From positions 18,374,423-18,438,422 of the forward strand of contig CM070515.1 in NCBI GenBank assembly GCA_036346375.1: DNA of 64,000 nt, read 5' to 3'. The translations under genes were made by a program, and so were the position numbers. The notes under the pieces are model-generated. The model was given only the letters and a program-made list of their open reading frames with translations. It had not been told where the DNA came from and did not search any database. Positions 54,016 to 64,000 of this stretch are shown here, piece after piece. Each line of letters begins with the position of its first letter. The stretch's first letter is position 1. The stretch is from Guadua angustifolia. Its lineage: Eukaryota > Streptophyta > Magnoliopsida > Poales > Poaceae.

Positions 54016-56364
54016 CTCCTTATTCTAAAACATCTACAATTCCTTATTTAGCCTACAAACTTTGCATTTCTGCGTATATCTTTTGTATATATTAACATCC
54101 TTATAGCGGAAGACACGGAAGACATACACATGCCTAGAGTCATGCTATGGCATCACATTTTGTGAAAAAGCCTTCGTGTTTATTGTAATTGCATACATAT
54201 CCCCATTGCCTAGAGCCTCTCATCTTGCGTGTGGGAGATAGTCCACCTATCCACACGTCCTTGAACCTAGACCCTTGTATCTCCGTAAAATCACCCTCCG
54301 ACGAGCCCTCAAAGAACCACTCCTAGTTTCCCCGTCGTCGTCGCGATGCCCTCTTCAACGTCTATATGTCCCCTTCGTCCGCATCATCCTCGCCAACACC
54401 GTCCCTAGCTAGCTCCTCTCGTGCTCTCTTCCCCCTTTCCTACACCGTCGCCGCTGCCACTCTAGCCAACGGTCGTCCTCGCCTCCTCCCTGCCTCCTTC
54501 CTTGGCATCCTTACTATCACTGTCCTACTGCCTTCCGCGTTGCTGTCATCGCCACTTGTAGCTGTGTGCCATGGATCATCGTACACAACTCCTTCGCCAC
54601 GAGCTAGACCGGTTTATTGGTGTTGACCCCCTACTTCCCCCGCTCCCCTTCCTCCCTACCACCTCCCTGGGGTGAGGCGGTGAGCTGACTGCAAGCGCCC
54701 TAGGGGACAAGCCCTAGGGGTGAGGTGGTGACATCCTCTACCACACGCACCCTAGGGATAATGTTGGGATCTAAATATGCAAATACAGACCTTCTGTGTA
54801 TACTATACTAGTCCAGAATCACGCAAGTGCATATAGTAGCAATGATGAGATATCACAATCATACAATAGAAACATAATAAAAGACTATTTATTGAATAAA
54901 AGATAGTTGATTAATCTTATGGTTGACTTTACATTATTAGGCCACGTAGGGCTTAAATTCTAAGAAAAATAACAGCAGTGGAAAGAAAACTTTATAGATA
55001 ATATCAATATGCCACAAGCAACTGACAAGATTCGTCCTCTAGTAACTCGCCTCCTCCTAGAACTCTTCCAAATTAGGTGTAGACTGCTTTTCAACTGATG
55101 ATTTTGTTGTGGCAAAGGTGAGTACATAAATCACACAATAAGTTCTGCACAAAATGCAAGTCTATTATAACTATATGCAAAGTTGATTCCAAATGAATAA
55201 ATGTCATGGTTATTTTGTAATAAAGTAGCATTTCTATTGAATACAATATATAGATTGAAATGATGGTAAACAAGTAACAATAATAATAAAGCTTTGAAGT
55301 ATTTTTCCAAAATAAACTAGCACACAGTCTAAACAAAATTTCTTTACTTTCATTTGCACACAGCCCCCCTTTCCAATTTTTATTTTATAAAATCTAACCT
55401 TATGTGAAATTCTCTAGTATTATCCATAACCGGGGGCAAGGATATTCAAATAGGTTGACACTCTACAGAGGTTAAACACTTTATCCATAAGATATGATCA
55501 ACCTTATAATGTTAGGCAAAATATGAACCCATTAACGTCAACTAAGAAAATTATAACAAAACCTTTCAGAAACTCTATCCGAACATGGATAAGTGCCAGC
55601 GCGCGCCCCATGGGTCGGGCCACCTTCGACACCGACCGAGTCCTAGTTGCCGGCTCCCGATCCGCCTGGGCTATCAGTGCCAGCCTACATGCTGATGTCT
55701 CACCTTGCACCACTTGCTGCTCCTCTAGCCAACCCCCTCCCCACGCTGGCCACCGCTAGCCCCCTTAGGGCCAGCTAATGCCGTCGATGCCTGAAGTCCC
55801 CTCCGCGCACCTATGAGCTCAAGACCCGTGAAAGCTTCAGTCTTTTTGACAGCTACCACATGGACTTCAATCTAATCCCAAAAATAGTTTTAAATTCGAT
55901 TTTGGTTCCAAAGTGACTCCGGCTCTTGAGCTCCTCGGTCTTGTTCGGCTTTTGGCTCTGGCTTTTTGGGCTTTCAAAGATCTCGGCTTCTCTAAATCAG
56001 CTCTGGCTTCTCAGTCCTTCTGCGGTTTGGCTCTCAGTCATTTTTGGCGACTCGACTCTTTGGCTCCAGCTCTCGGCTCGGTTCCTACTCTTTGGCTTCG
56101 GCTTGGTTCCAGCTATCTTTTGAATCTTTTATTTTTAGCTCTATTGCGTCCATCTAAATCCTTAGCATCTTGGCTCTTTCGTCAGCCCATCTTTTTTATT
56201 AGCTCGACACTTTTTGTCAACTAGGCTCGTTCTATCGGCTTCACCGACTCGGTTCCTTCGTTGGCTTTCCACCGTCGACTCGTTTATTCAAGAGTTGGAT
56301 GGTACGATAACTATTTCAAGAACAAGACTTTGGATTTTTCCTATTTTAGTGTCAACCCTTTCAA

Positions 56365-56395
<31 letters not shown>
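54016..56395. other. intergenic sequence between MITE 3 and the FAR1-type MULE
   Basis: No gene recognised. Frames at 54366-54626 and 55523-55759 are low-complexity Ser/Pro/Ala-rich. A GGCTC-rich stretch lies at 55918-56130. (TA)n then (GA)n microsatellites at 56364-56400 abut the next element. Confidence 0.5.
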
Positions 56396-56402
<7 letters not shown>

Positions 56403-56640
56403 GCTAATATGCTCTTGAGAGCAAAGCCAAACGGTGCTCTCGCCGTTTCTACCGTGCGATCGGATCGCCCCAACGGCTGGATATTTCTTGCGCGTATCGT
56501 CCCCACGCAATGGAAACGGCGCCTCCCACGCGATGGAAACGGCCGTCTGCTCCTAACCCCGTTCGTCTGCTCCGTCTAACGCCCGATGCTTGTGGCCTCC
56601 GTTCCCAATCAATCCTGTGAACTCCGCCTCCGTTCCCAAT
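56396..56640 (+). repeat. left terminal inverted repeat of the FAR1-type MULE
   Basis: It matches the reverse complement of the right TIR, with a duplicated piece (CACGCAATGGAAACGGC and CACGCGATGGAAACGGCC) present twice here and once on the right. Confidence 0.8.
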
Positions 56641-56875
56641 GAATCGTGCGAAGTTCGCCTGCCTCTCCTTGCCGTGCCGCCGCTCTAGGTCAGTCCGCTC
56701 CTTGCAAACTCCGCCTACCTCTCGTCGTCACTCTGCTCCTTGCCTGGTCTGCCTCTCCTTGCCACGCCACCGCTGCGGGTCGCTGCGCCGCTTGCCTGGA
56801 TCGCCTCTCCTTGCTGCGGCGCCGCTGTAGATCGCTGCGCTGCAGCCACGGCTTGCCTGGTGTGTGGCGGTGGTG
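56640..56875 (+). repeat. degenerate 67-bp tandem repeat inside the MULE
   Basis: Three units share GCCTCTCCTTGC and CGCTGCG/CGCTCC phrases with GC-rich spacers. It lies just inside the left TIR and has no counterpart next to the right TIR. Confidence 0.5.
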
Positions 56876-58780
56876 AAGCTGCTTCCTTTCTTCCGAAGCT
56901 GCTTCCTTTCTTCGGTAGTGCTTTCGAGAGCAGAGGGGCAGCATATTCACTCATCATATTCAAAGTAGTAAATTTGGGCTATAGTTTGGTTCAAGCTGCT
57001 CAATGTTTTATGTGCCTTTGCAAGTATCCACGAACCAAATGTTTTCAATTATCGAACATTGCTAGTGGTCTTTGTCTTTATATTAAAATCATTTATGCAA
57101 ATGCAATGCATAGCATTTTTTAAATCTTGCCCTAACCTGGTGGTTGGTAGTTTGAATGTACATGTTGGGGATTGGAATGTTTGCATTTTTGCATTTTAAA
57201 AATCTGAAATCTGAATGTCTTCCTAGTTCCTACATACGTTATTTAACTTAGCAGTTCATACGAACTAATTTACAAGGAATGTGGTTCATAAGTCACCGGA
57301 ATATATTCGCTCGGTGTTTTTACTTCAAGATATATTCCTCTCCTCACCTCGATCTTGATCTTTTTGAACTTAGTGAATGTTCTTTATTTTTGTTTCACTT
57401 ATTTATGGAGTGATGCTTCTTTGGTGCTGAATTGGTGACATTTTGGTTTGCGCTAATTCATTGAAACTTTGCGGTATCAAGTTCTTGAGATAAGTTAAAA
57501 ATCAAAGGTGCAAGAGTGGAGATTGAATGGTCCCATCAAGGTTGCACCCAAGCTGTCGGGAGGAAAACCTTCATTGTTATGCACATGGCTGCGTTGATGT
57601 CTTGATGCTAGGCGGGAGGGCTTCGTGTTGAGATTAATCTTGTGCATAAGAATGTCGGTTTTGGTTTTGGTTAGAAGTCGGTCGGTTTACATCTTGTGCA
57701 TAAGAATGTCTGCTGGTGTTTAGTTGAGCCCGTCGTTACGAAGTTTTTTGGGACAAGGCATAGTGAACTGTCTCATTTGGGAGTTTGAAAGTTTAATTTT
57801 GAGTGCAATTAGTTTGTGCAATTCGGATTGTATTTTGTAAATGTATTGATACAAGGTCCTGTAATCTCTGACTATATAAGTAAAGTTTTGGCAGCACCAA
57901 ATTGATTGAGACTTGTATTTGTTGTGTCATTCAGAGTGGTCTTGTTTCTGATACTGTTTGCCATATTGCATAGATTGCTTGCCAACTTAGAAAATATATG
58001 CATTTTGGGTTTCTTTTTCTGTTAGGACCTCCTGTCTTGATCTTGACATGAATTTCTCACCTCTTGTTTTTCACCAGTTGTTCATTAGGATAATATAGTG
58101 TATGCATTTTGAATATTGAATGAAAAATGCCTTTTCCAAAATCCTACTCCATCACTTGCAGATAATGGTCTTTCAGTCAGGTGAATATCTCAATGTGAAG
58201 GTCTGCAGAGAATTTTGTGTGTCTTGTGATATTTTCAACAATGCCTAGTATCATGGGACTACCTATGTTTAAAATGTTTTTGACATGGAATCTGTTTCAT
58301 GAAAGAGGTCATATTTTTGTTGTGACATATCTTCTAGAAGATGTGTATAGAGATTCACTACCAATTTACGATTGAACATAATATTTATAAATATATTGGA
58401 ATGTATAATATGCATAGAAGCATTCGGATCGTTTAGCACAGCCATGTCAACATCCGACCTTCTTAGCAAGAAACCCACGACCAAAAGAGACTAGTCCGAT
58501 CTCTTTGTTGCAGCATTCAAGCAATCTGAGAGAAGCAATACTGACATTCAAGCAATACAGAGAAGCATTCCAGCAAAGACATCTGACAACTTGTTAAGTC
58601 AAATTTCAACATTGTGCACCCACATTGAGGCAAGTTTCAGTTTATGTGGAATCAACACCTGTTGTATTTTTGTCATGTGACTACAACGAAAACCAGCAGG
58701 TTATAAAGTCATGCTATTTAGCATTCTTTTGTAATTCTTGGTTGGCAAATTGCATCATCATCTTCAGATCCATCATCCAA
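56876..58780. other. MULE interior, 3' side of the transposase, noncoding
   Basis: AT-rich sequence without a recognisable domain. Short frames here have no known motif. At 58500-58580 CAAGCAATAC/GAGAAGCAT phrases repeat. Confidence 0.5.
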
Positions 58781-58787
58781 AAACATT

Positions 58788-61287
58788 TTAAGCAGTACTT
58801 GCATCATCATCCCTGTACAGTTCAATATCTTCAGATCCATCATCCAAATCCGTGTCTTCGCATTCTTGCGGGCTATTCTCTTCGCCTTTTTTTCCCTTTC
58901 CTTTCACGTTCCTTTGCTGGAAAATCCTAACAAAGTATAAGTAACAATTCAAAAAAAAAATTGAAATGTCAACATGCAAAGTTAGTAACCAGTACCGGGC
59001 AAGTTCTAGCATTGTGCCCTCCTCTCTTGCTGCCACAAATGCCACATGTTCGTGGTTTCTTTGCATCCGAGCTTGATTCGAAGGTGGCTTAAATCTCGTG
59101 GTTGCTTTCTCTTTCCCTTGCATTGCGATATTGGTGGATCTAAAATCTTTTGAGAATCTCTGATTGCACATGTGCCAATCTCACATGTTTGGGTCTCTTC
59201 ATGAATAAACTGACCCTTCCATTTGCGCCTCGGCAACATCCAATATTTCTGAAATTGTCTAAAAGTTTCACTAGACTTTGATGCCATTTTCAGTAATTTC
59301 ATCACCCTAGGCTTGAGTGTAGCAAACCTAATTTCTTCTTGCTCTTGAGTACCCCCGAACTCCATGCTCCTCTCCAATTTTGATCTTTTCACGCTTGAAT
59401 TAGCATCTTTGCACCACCGTTTCATTACATATCTAGTAGGTAGATGAAACATATGTACATGATGCATGACCTTAATGGCATGTGAACAAAGCAAACCCTC
59501 AAACTCATAACCTTTGCAACTACAAGAAACTAGCTCCTCTGATTTGTTGATATGTACTATGTAGGTTTAGGAACCATTTTTCAATCATTGGATGGTAATT
59601 AATGATCACCTCATACATGCCTTCCTTTTCAATCTCTCTAATTTGTCCAAGTGGGAATTTTTAAATTTTCCTTGAACACTCTGAACATTTTGGTTGTGTA
59701 GAATCGAGATGCATCTCTCTCAATTCGATGTAGTGATGAAAAACTTGGTACAACATTGAGACAAGCAATATCCTCATCACTTTCTTTTGCCAAATACCAT
59801 CTATCATCTTCTCAACATGTAAGACAAGTTCATACATAGATGTATGGTTGTTGGTCCACAATTTCAAGGCGAATTGGCACTTTCACTTCTTTGTGATGTT
59901 GACATATTAGCAAAAAATACACCTCTAAAGAATCTTTGGAACCCACTCGGACCGCTTTTCATACATAACCTTGGTGTCGATTATTCACTAAACCATGATT
60001 TGAATCATGGTGTCCAAACCCTCCTCAAATTCGGATACTGTGATGCTACGGTTTATAACTCGCTTCAACTCATCTTCAAAACCCGGCTTAATGTTATAAA
60101 GGACTCCCAAATGATCCCTTGCTTTTCTCATCACATGCCATTGGCAGCATCGATGTCTTGTGTTGCAAAAGACCTCTTTGATAGCGATTCTCATCGCGGC
60201 ATCTTGATCGGTGATAATGGCTTTTGGTTCCTTCCCATACATGGCTTTTAACCAAGTTTGGAACAACCATACAAACCCTGCTTTGTCCTCCGACCTTAGC
60301 ATTGCAATCCCAAATATAATAGACATTCGATGATGATTCACACCAATGAAAGGTGCAAGAGGCATGCTGTACCTAAAGTTAGCATAAAAAATACTTTAAT
60401 GAAGAATTCTATAGACTAAAATCAGTAGTAAAGAACATTGATCATATTTTGTAACAATACCTATTTGTTTGATAGGTCGTGTCGAAAGTGACAACATCTC
60501 CGAATTCTTGGAATGCTCTTCTTGCTCGACCATCAACCCAAAACAAATTCTTTAAATGACCACTTCCATCCACATCAACATCATAAAAAAATTCAGGATC
60601 TTCTTCTTTTTTCTTCTGAAAATGCACCAATGAAGCTTCTACATCCATACCAAGAAGTTTTCTTTTTTCACATGCTATCTCATTACTCACATCCTTCTTT
60701 TTGAATCTCAGATTTTTCTTACCACCATGCCTAACACCCAAGTACTCATGTATTTTTGTGGTCTCAATATTTTGAGCACGCAAATCTTTTATAACTTCCT
60801 TATCCTCATCATCCATGTGTCTATGGGAGCGTAGGTTCCTTTTTTTCGAAGGAGAGGTGACCATTGGATGGTTATGATCATCTTCAAAAACACTTATTTT
60901 CCAAACTCCATCTTCCAACTTGATACACATGCGTGCCTTGCAGCCGTTTCGAGTAGCTACACCTTGTTTTTCGGGGGTTTTATGACCAGCACAGTTCTCA
61001 ATTGAATTTTGTGGCGCGATGGTATTTCTTGAATAGCCTGCCTTCGAGCAAAACCACCTCTCGGATGTGACATCCCCTGATTTGGATTTGTAGTGACTTG
61101 CTTTGCGAACACTAAAGCCCATTCGAAAAGCATAGTCATTGTAGAAAATCTTTGCATCATCTTTTGATAAAAATTCCTTGCCCACAAAGGGAACAAATTC
61201 TAAGTGTTCATGAGGATCAGTTTCGTCTCCAAGTTGTTGTGTGCCGATGTTCAATTCTTCTGTGACAATTTCATCAATAGCCTCCAT
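58788..61287 (-). pseudogene. FAR1-like MULE transposase, frameshifted
   Basis: Exon 1 is 60461-61287 (ATG at 61285-61287, MEAIDEIVTEELNIG). It contains the FAR1 DNA-binding domain: FLSKDDAKIFYNDYAFRMGF, ERWFCSKAGYSRN, TRNGCKARMCIKLEDGVWKI and the His pair in FEDDHNHPMV. It ends with VVTFDTTYQTN (first catalytic Asp). A GT donor follows at 60460. Exon 2 starts at 60372 in phase and reads FIGVNHHRMSIIFGIAM, KAIITDQDAAMRIAI (second Asp) and CCQWHVMRKARDHLG. The frame breaks near 59990, and TSQRSESAN (Glu region) appears in another frame. LCSHAIKVMHHVHMFHLPTR (SWIM zinc-finger region) and a C-terminal zinc-knuckle-like CHLWQQERR region follow. Several frameshifts make it a pseudogene. Confidence 0.85.
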
Positions 61288-61959
61288 GCTAGTTGCTGCA
61301 CAAATTTATTACACGCAGATCAATATATATTGGGGATGTATTGGGCAGTGCTGAGCTAGCATCACTTAAGATCATTCATTCTTGCATGGTAATGTCAAAG
61401 TTGTCAAATAATTTAGGAGATGTTATCAAAGCTTTCTATAAAAAAAAGACAAGCTACTTGGTGAGGACAAGACTGATTCGAAATCTATATTGTTTCACAT
61501 GTATGTATAAAAATAATTTAAAATGATGAATATATCAAATAGAAATTGACAAGAATTTATATTAATCTCCATTCATTTTTAGAATGAAGAGGCATTTAGA
61601 TCAGTCAACATATAACTAAACATTGTTCGTCAATATGTACATTTTAATTTAATGCAAACTAAGCGTTTTAACACAAATAGCTCAATTTTTAGGGCTATTG
61701 ATCAGAGAATTGTTTGGCAAATCTGGAAATACTTTCCCATATCGGTAATTGACTAGAAAATAGTACAAGAAACCGAATATGATTTGGAAAATAAGGCTGT
61801 CTATATCTATTCGCTAATCCCCATGACTTAGCCCGGATATGTGGTTTAGAATCCTAATCCAAGGACCATAATTGTGGTTTCGTACTAGAGATCACATTAT
61901 GTTAAACACAACCGAAGTGTGCTCTTGATTGCTTGTGAACTTACGTATCTCTCATTGCC

Positions 61960-62263
61960 ATGGGAAAATTGCTCCACTCGAGAGGAGGACGCGCCATGTG
62001 GCGGTGGCGGCAAGCCAACAAGGGTTCTTCTCGCGTCGGTAGGAAGCAGAGCGGAGCGTCGCATGGCGAGATTGATTGGGAGCGGAGGCCACAAGCATCA
62101 GGCGTTAAACGGAGGCGCATTTAGCGGGGTTAGGAAGCAGACGGCCGTTTCCATCGCGTGGGACGATCTGGCGAAGAAATATCCGGCCGTTGAGGCGATC
62201 CGATCGCACGGTAGAAACGGCGAGAGCACCGTTTGGCTTTGCTCTCAAGAGCATATTAGCCTT

Positions 62264-62267
<4 letters not shown>
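61960..62267 (-). repeat. right terminal inverted repeat of the FAR1-type MULE
   Basis: Reverse complement of the left TIR, outer end CCTTTCTC at 62267. Confidence 0.8.

Positions 62268-62301
<34 letters not shown>
62268..62301. repeat. (TA)n microsatellite at the MULE edge
   Basis: About 16 TA units directly outside the right TIR. The left edge has (TA)7 followed by a GA run. The element probably inserted into a TA tract. Confidence 0.85.
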
Positions 62302-62303
<2 letters not shown>

Positions 62304-63264
62304 TCTCCATGTATAGGTTTTCCTTATATAAGTTTTCCTAATAATAGGTATTGCCTTATATTGGCTTTCCTTTTGTTCCCGCTTGTACAACTATATATAC
62401 TGGCCATTGGTCTTATATTATATACATCAAGTGCTATTCATAACAGTAAGTTTGGCCTTTGTTGACCATATGATTCCACTCAATGGCCTTATACACATCC
62501 AAGTACCAATCTGCCATATCGAACAATTCTCATATGGTCAAAGATGGGATGAATATTAAGATCTTCTATGAAATGTTTGTAGTGCACAGCCTGCTTAAAC
62601 ACATGGATTACAGAATTGTCAAAACTTTTAGAATGGTATTGTGAACTCTACAAACTTTTTAATAAATTAGTGTAAATTTTTACCAGAAATTTGATGAAGA
62701 TGATGTAAATCATCTTCTTTCTGGCTTAGCATAACAACTTTTAAAGTTGTTTAAGATTTCATGGCATAAATTTTCCTAACTAAAAATAGATCTTTCTAGT
62801 TGATTAAACAACCAAGTTCTTGTAGATCCTTAGAGGGTTGTAGGGAGATAGTTAGCCATTGCCTTCTCATCGCCACCAGTAGCCTAGATAGTGGTGGTAT
62901 AAACTTACTGAAATTCTAATGGATTTTGAGTTCCATCAAAACTTTCCAAATGACCCAGCTTGAATTTTTCAGGCCAGGCAACATCTCAGAGCCCCAAGGA
63001 AAAGGCTTTACATCCTATATAAAGTCCTAGATATGATCGCACATTAGGAATATTTTGTGTATATTCAGGAGAACGAGGTTGTCGCCAACTACGATTAGGA
63101 ATTTCACCTAGGATTAGGTGCTCAAAGATGCTTCTTCGTTGTGGTTCATTCCTTCATTGGTAATTGGTGCATTGCTGGTGCTGACCGGACGAAGAATGCT
63201 CCATATGAGAATCGGTCTGAGACTGTGCAGACAAGGACACAGCCTGTACTTCATTAGCAATTTC
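62302..63264. other. intergenic sequence
   Basis: AT-rich, no recognisable gene or repeat. Confidence 0.5.
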
Positions 63265-63900
63265 TTATAAATCAATGGCTAGGAATTTAACCATTGTTGC
63301 ATTGAGCACATTATTCCCTTTCATTAGCTGGTTTAGAATTGCACTAGTTAAAATGTGAATTCTTTCTATAGGGATAACCTTCTGTGAACTACTAGGAGCC
63401 AAATTTAGGTCTCTTACCGTCGCCCTAGGGAGTGGTGATGTGATCGAAAGCATGTGCTGGGGACGACTTCCTGAGAGATCGGGTCTCCACGAGGTTCCTA
63501 GTTGACTTTGCCTCATCCATGACTTTTTATTTTACTGTCATGAGTTGTTCATGTTGTTCCTAAGCAACTTTTTCTGTCATTTCACGAGCTTCATGCTCTT
63601 CATGTTTTGCTCATTGTTCATCCATCTCCCTTTGTGACTATACAGGCGCAGAACCTAGAGTAGACAGGGTGTAATTGCCCCATCTTTAATCTTTATCAGA
63701 AGGGTGTAGTCAGGTCCTCGGGGACAATCTTTTGAAGTTGGACTCTCCAGAATGTTATCATCATTTTAGAGAGAGTGATCATTATCGACTTCCATGGGAT
63801 ATGCTCCATGGATATCTGCCTTTGAAACTATGGCAAGAACGGGATTCTTTTGATTTCTTAGTCAGTGGCACCTTCGTTTTGACCTCATCCATACTTTTAG
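63265..63900 (-). pseudogene. degenerate coding-like fragment, unknown family
   Basis: In the minus-strand frames, KTKVPLTKKSKESRSCHSF precedes a charged helix-like stretch (HEEHEAREMTEKVA, EQHEQLMTVK) broken by stops. An 83-codon frame (63265-63516) contains ATVRDLNLAPSSSQKVIPIE. It looks like decayed transposon-encoded protein sequence. The family is not recognised. Confidence 0.3.
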
Positions 63901-64000
63901 ATTACTGATAATTCTGCTTTAGTAACATATTCGGAGTAGAAATCACACTTACATTCTTCCTCGAGAGGTAATCATTGGCGTTGAGATGGACATAATTAAA

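Larger units (their letters stand above)
56396..62267 (-). mobile_element. Mutator-like element with long TIRs and FAR1-like transposase
   Basis: The 5,872-bp element is bounded by long inverted repeats. The left begins GAGAAAGGCTAATATGCTC and the right is its reverse complement ending at 62267. They stay alignable for about 250-300 bp (GAGAGCAAAGCCAAACGG, ACCGTGCGATCGGATCGCC, ATGCTTGTGGCCTCCG). The element sits between (TA)n/(GA)n microsatellites, which hides any target duplication. It carries a spliced FAR1-type transposase gene on the minus strand. This ties the FAR1-like frame to an actual transposon rather than to a domesticated FHY3/FAR1 gene. Confidence 0.85.

Noticed and set aside
58625..58930. 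Plus-strand 101-codon frame in the FAR1-type MULE
   Set aside because: It partly overlaps the transposase 3' end on the other strand and has no motif.

Overview
The window looks like nuclear DNA of a grass (Poaceae). The signs are interrupted genes with plant splice sites, a GC-rich carboxylesterase paralogue, Tat-lineage Gypsy elements, Tork-like Copia elements, Mutator-like elements (MULEs), hAT-type MITEs and a Helitron with typical monocot ends. Which grass cannot be told from this sequence alone. Only one gene appears intact: SEC23 on the minus strand (34168-40850, 13 coding exons, 763 codons), with a spliced 5' UTR.

Layout. 1-103 is the tail of a Tat-type LTR cut by the window edge. 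1648-2134 and 19714-20088 are the two halves of a carboxylesterase (CXE) pseudogene. They are separated by a 17.6-kb nested insertion: a Copia element (2135-19713, minus) that itself holds a Helitron (2259-2483), a MITE (about 3276-3502) and a 12.1-kb Tat Gypsy element, Tat1 (3524-15615, exact 5-bp target duplication). 20089-33453 is a DNA-transposon-rich stretch: a hAT-type MITE (21069-21772), a MULE with an exact 10-bp target duplication (21851-25163), a second MITE (27325-27959), a truncated Copia (28060-30031) and a second, rearranged MULE of the same family (30032-33453) with an in-frame 189-bp triplication. SEC23 follows. About 100 bp upstream of its 5' end lies a third hAT-type MITE (41496-54015), split by a second Tat element, Tat2 (41894-53365, minus, exact 5-bp target duplication). 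56396-62267 is a MULE with long terminal inverted repeats carrying a broken FAR1-like transposase. The rest is degenerate intergenic DNA.

The most interesting signal is shared by Tat1 and Tat2. Each has a large open-reading-frame unit between pol and the 3' LTR, on the strand opposite gag-pol, with its own TATA-like box about 115-125 bp upstream of a CTCCATGGC start. The proteins share a conserved block, so a separate antisense gene seems to be a maintained part of these elements. Second, the Tat2 LTRs carry a roughly 54-bp tandem repeat in U3. Intact units contain a G-box (CACGTG), and the two LTRs differ by about three units. The Tat2 3' LTR promoter points toward SEC23.

All autonomous elements seem dead. 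The CXE copy has a frameshift and nonsense codons in addition to the insertion. The RT catalytic box is altered in the first Copia and in both Tat elements, and the MULE transposases contain frameshifts.
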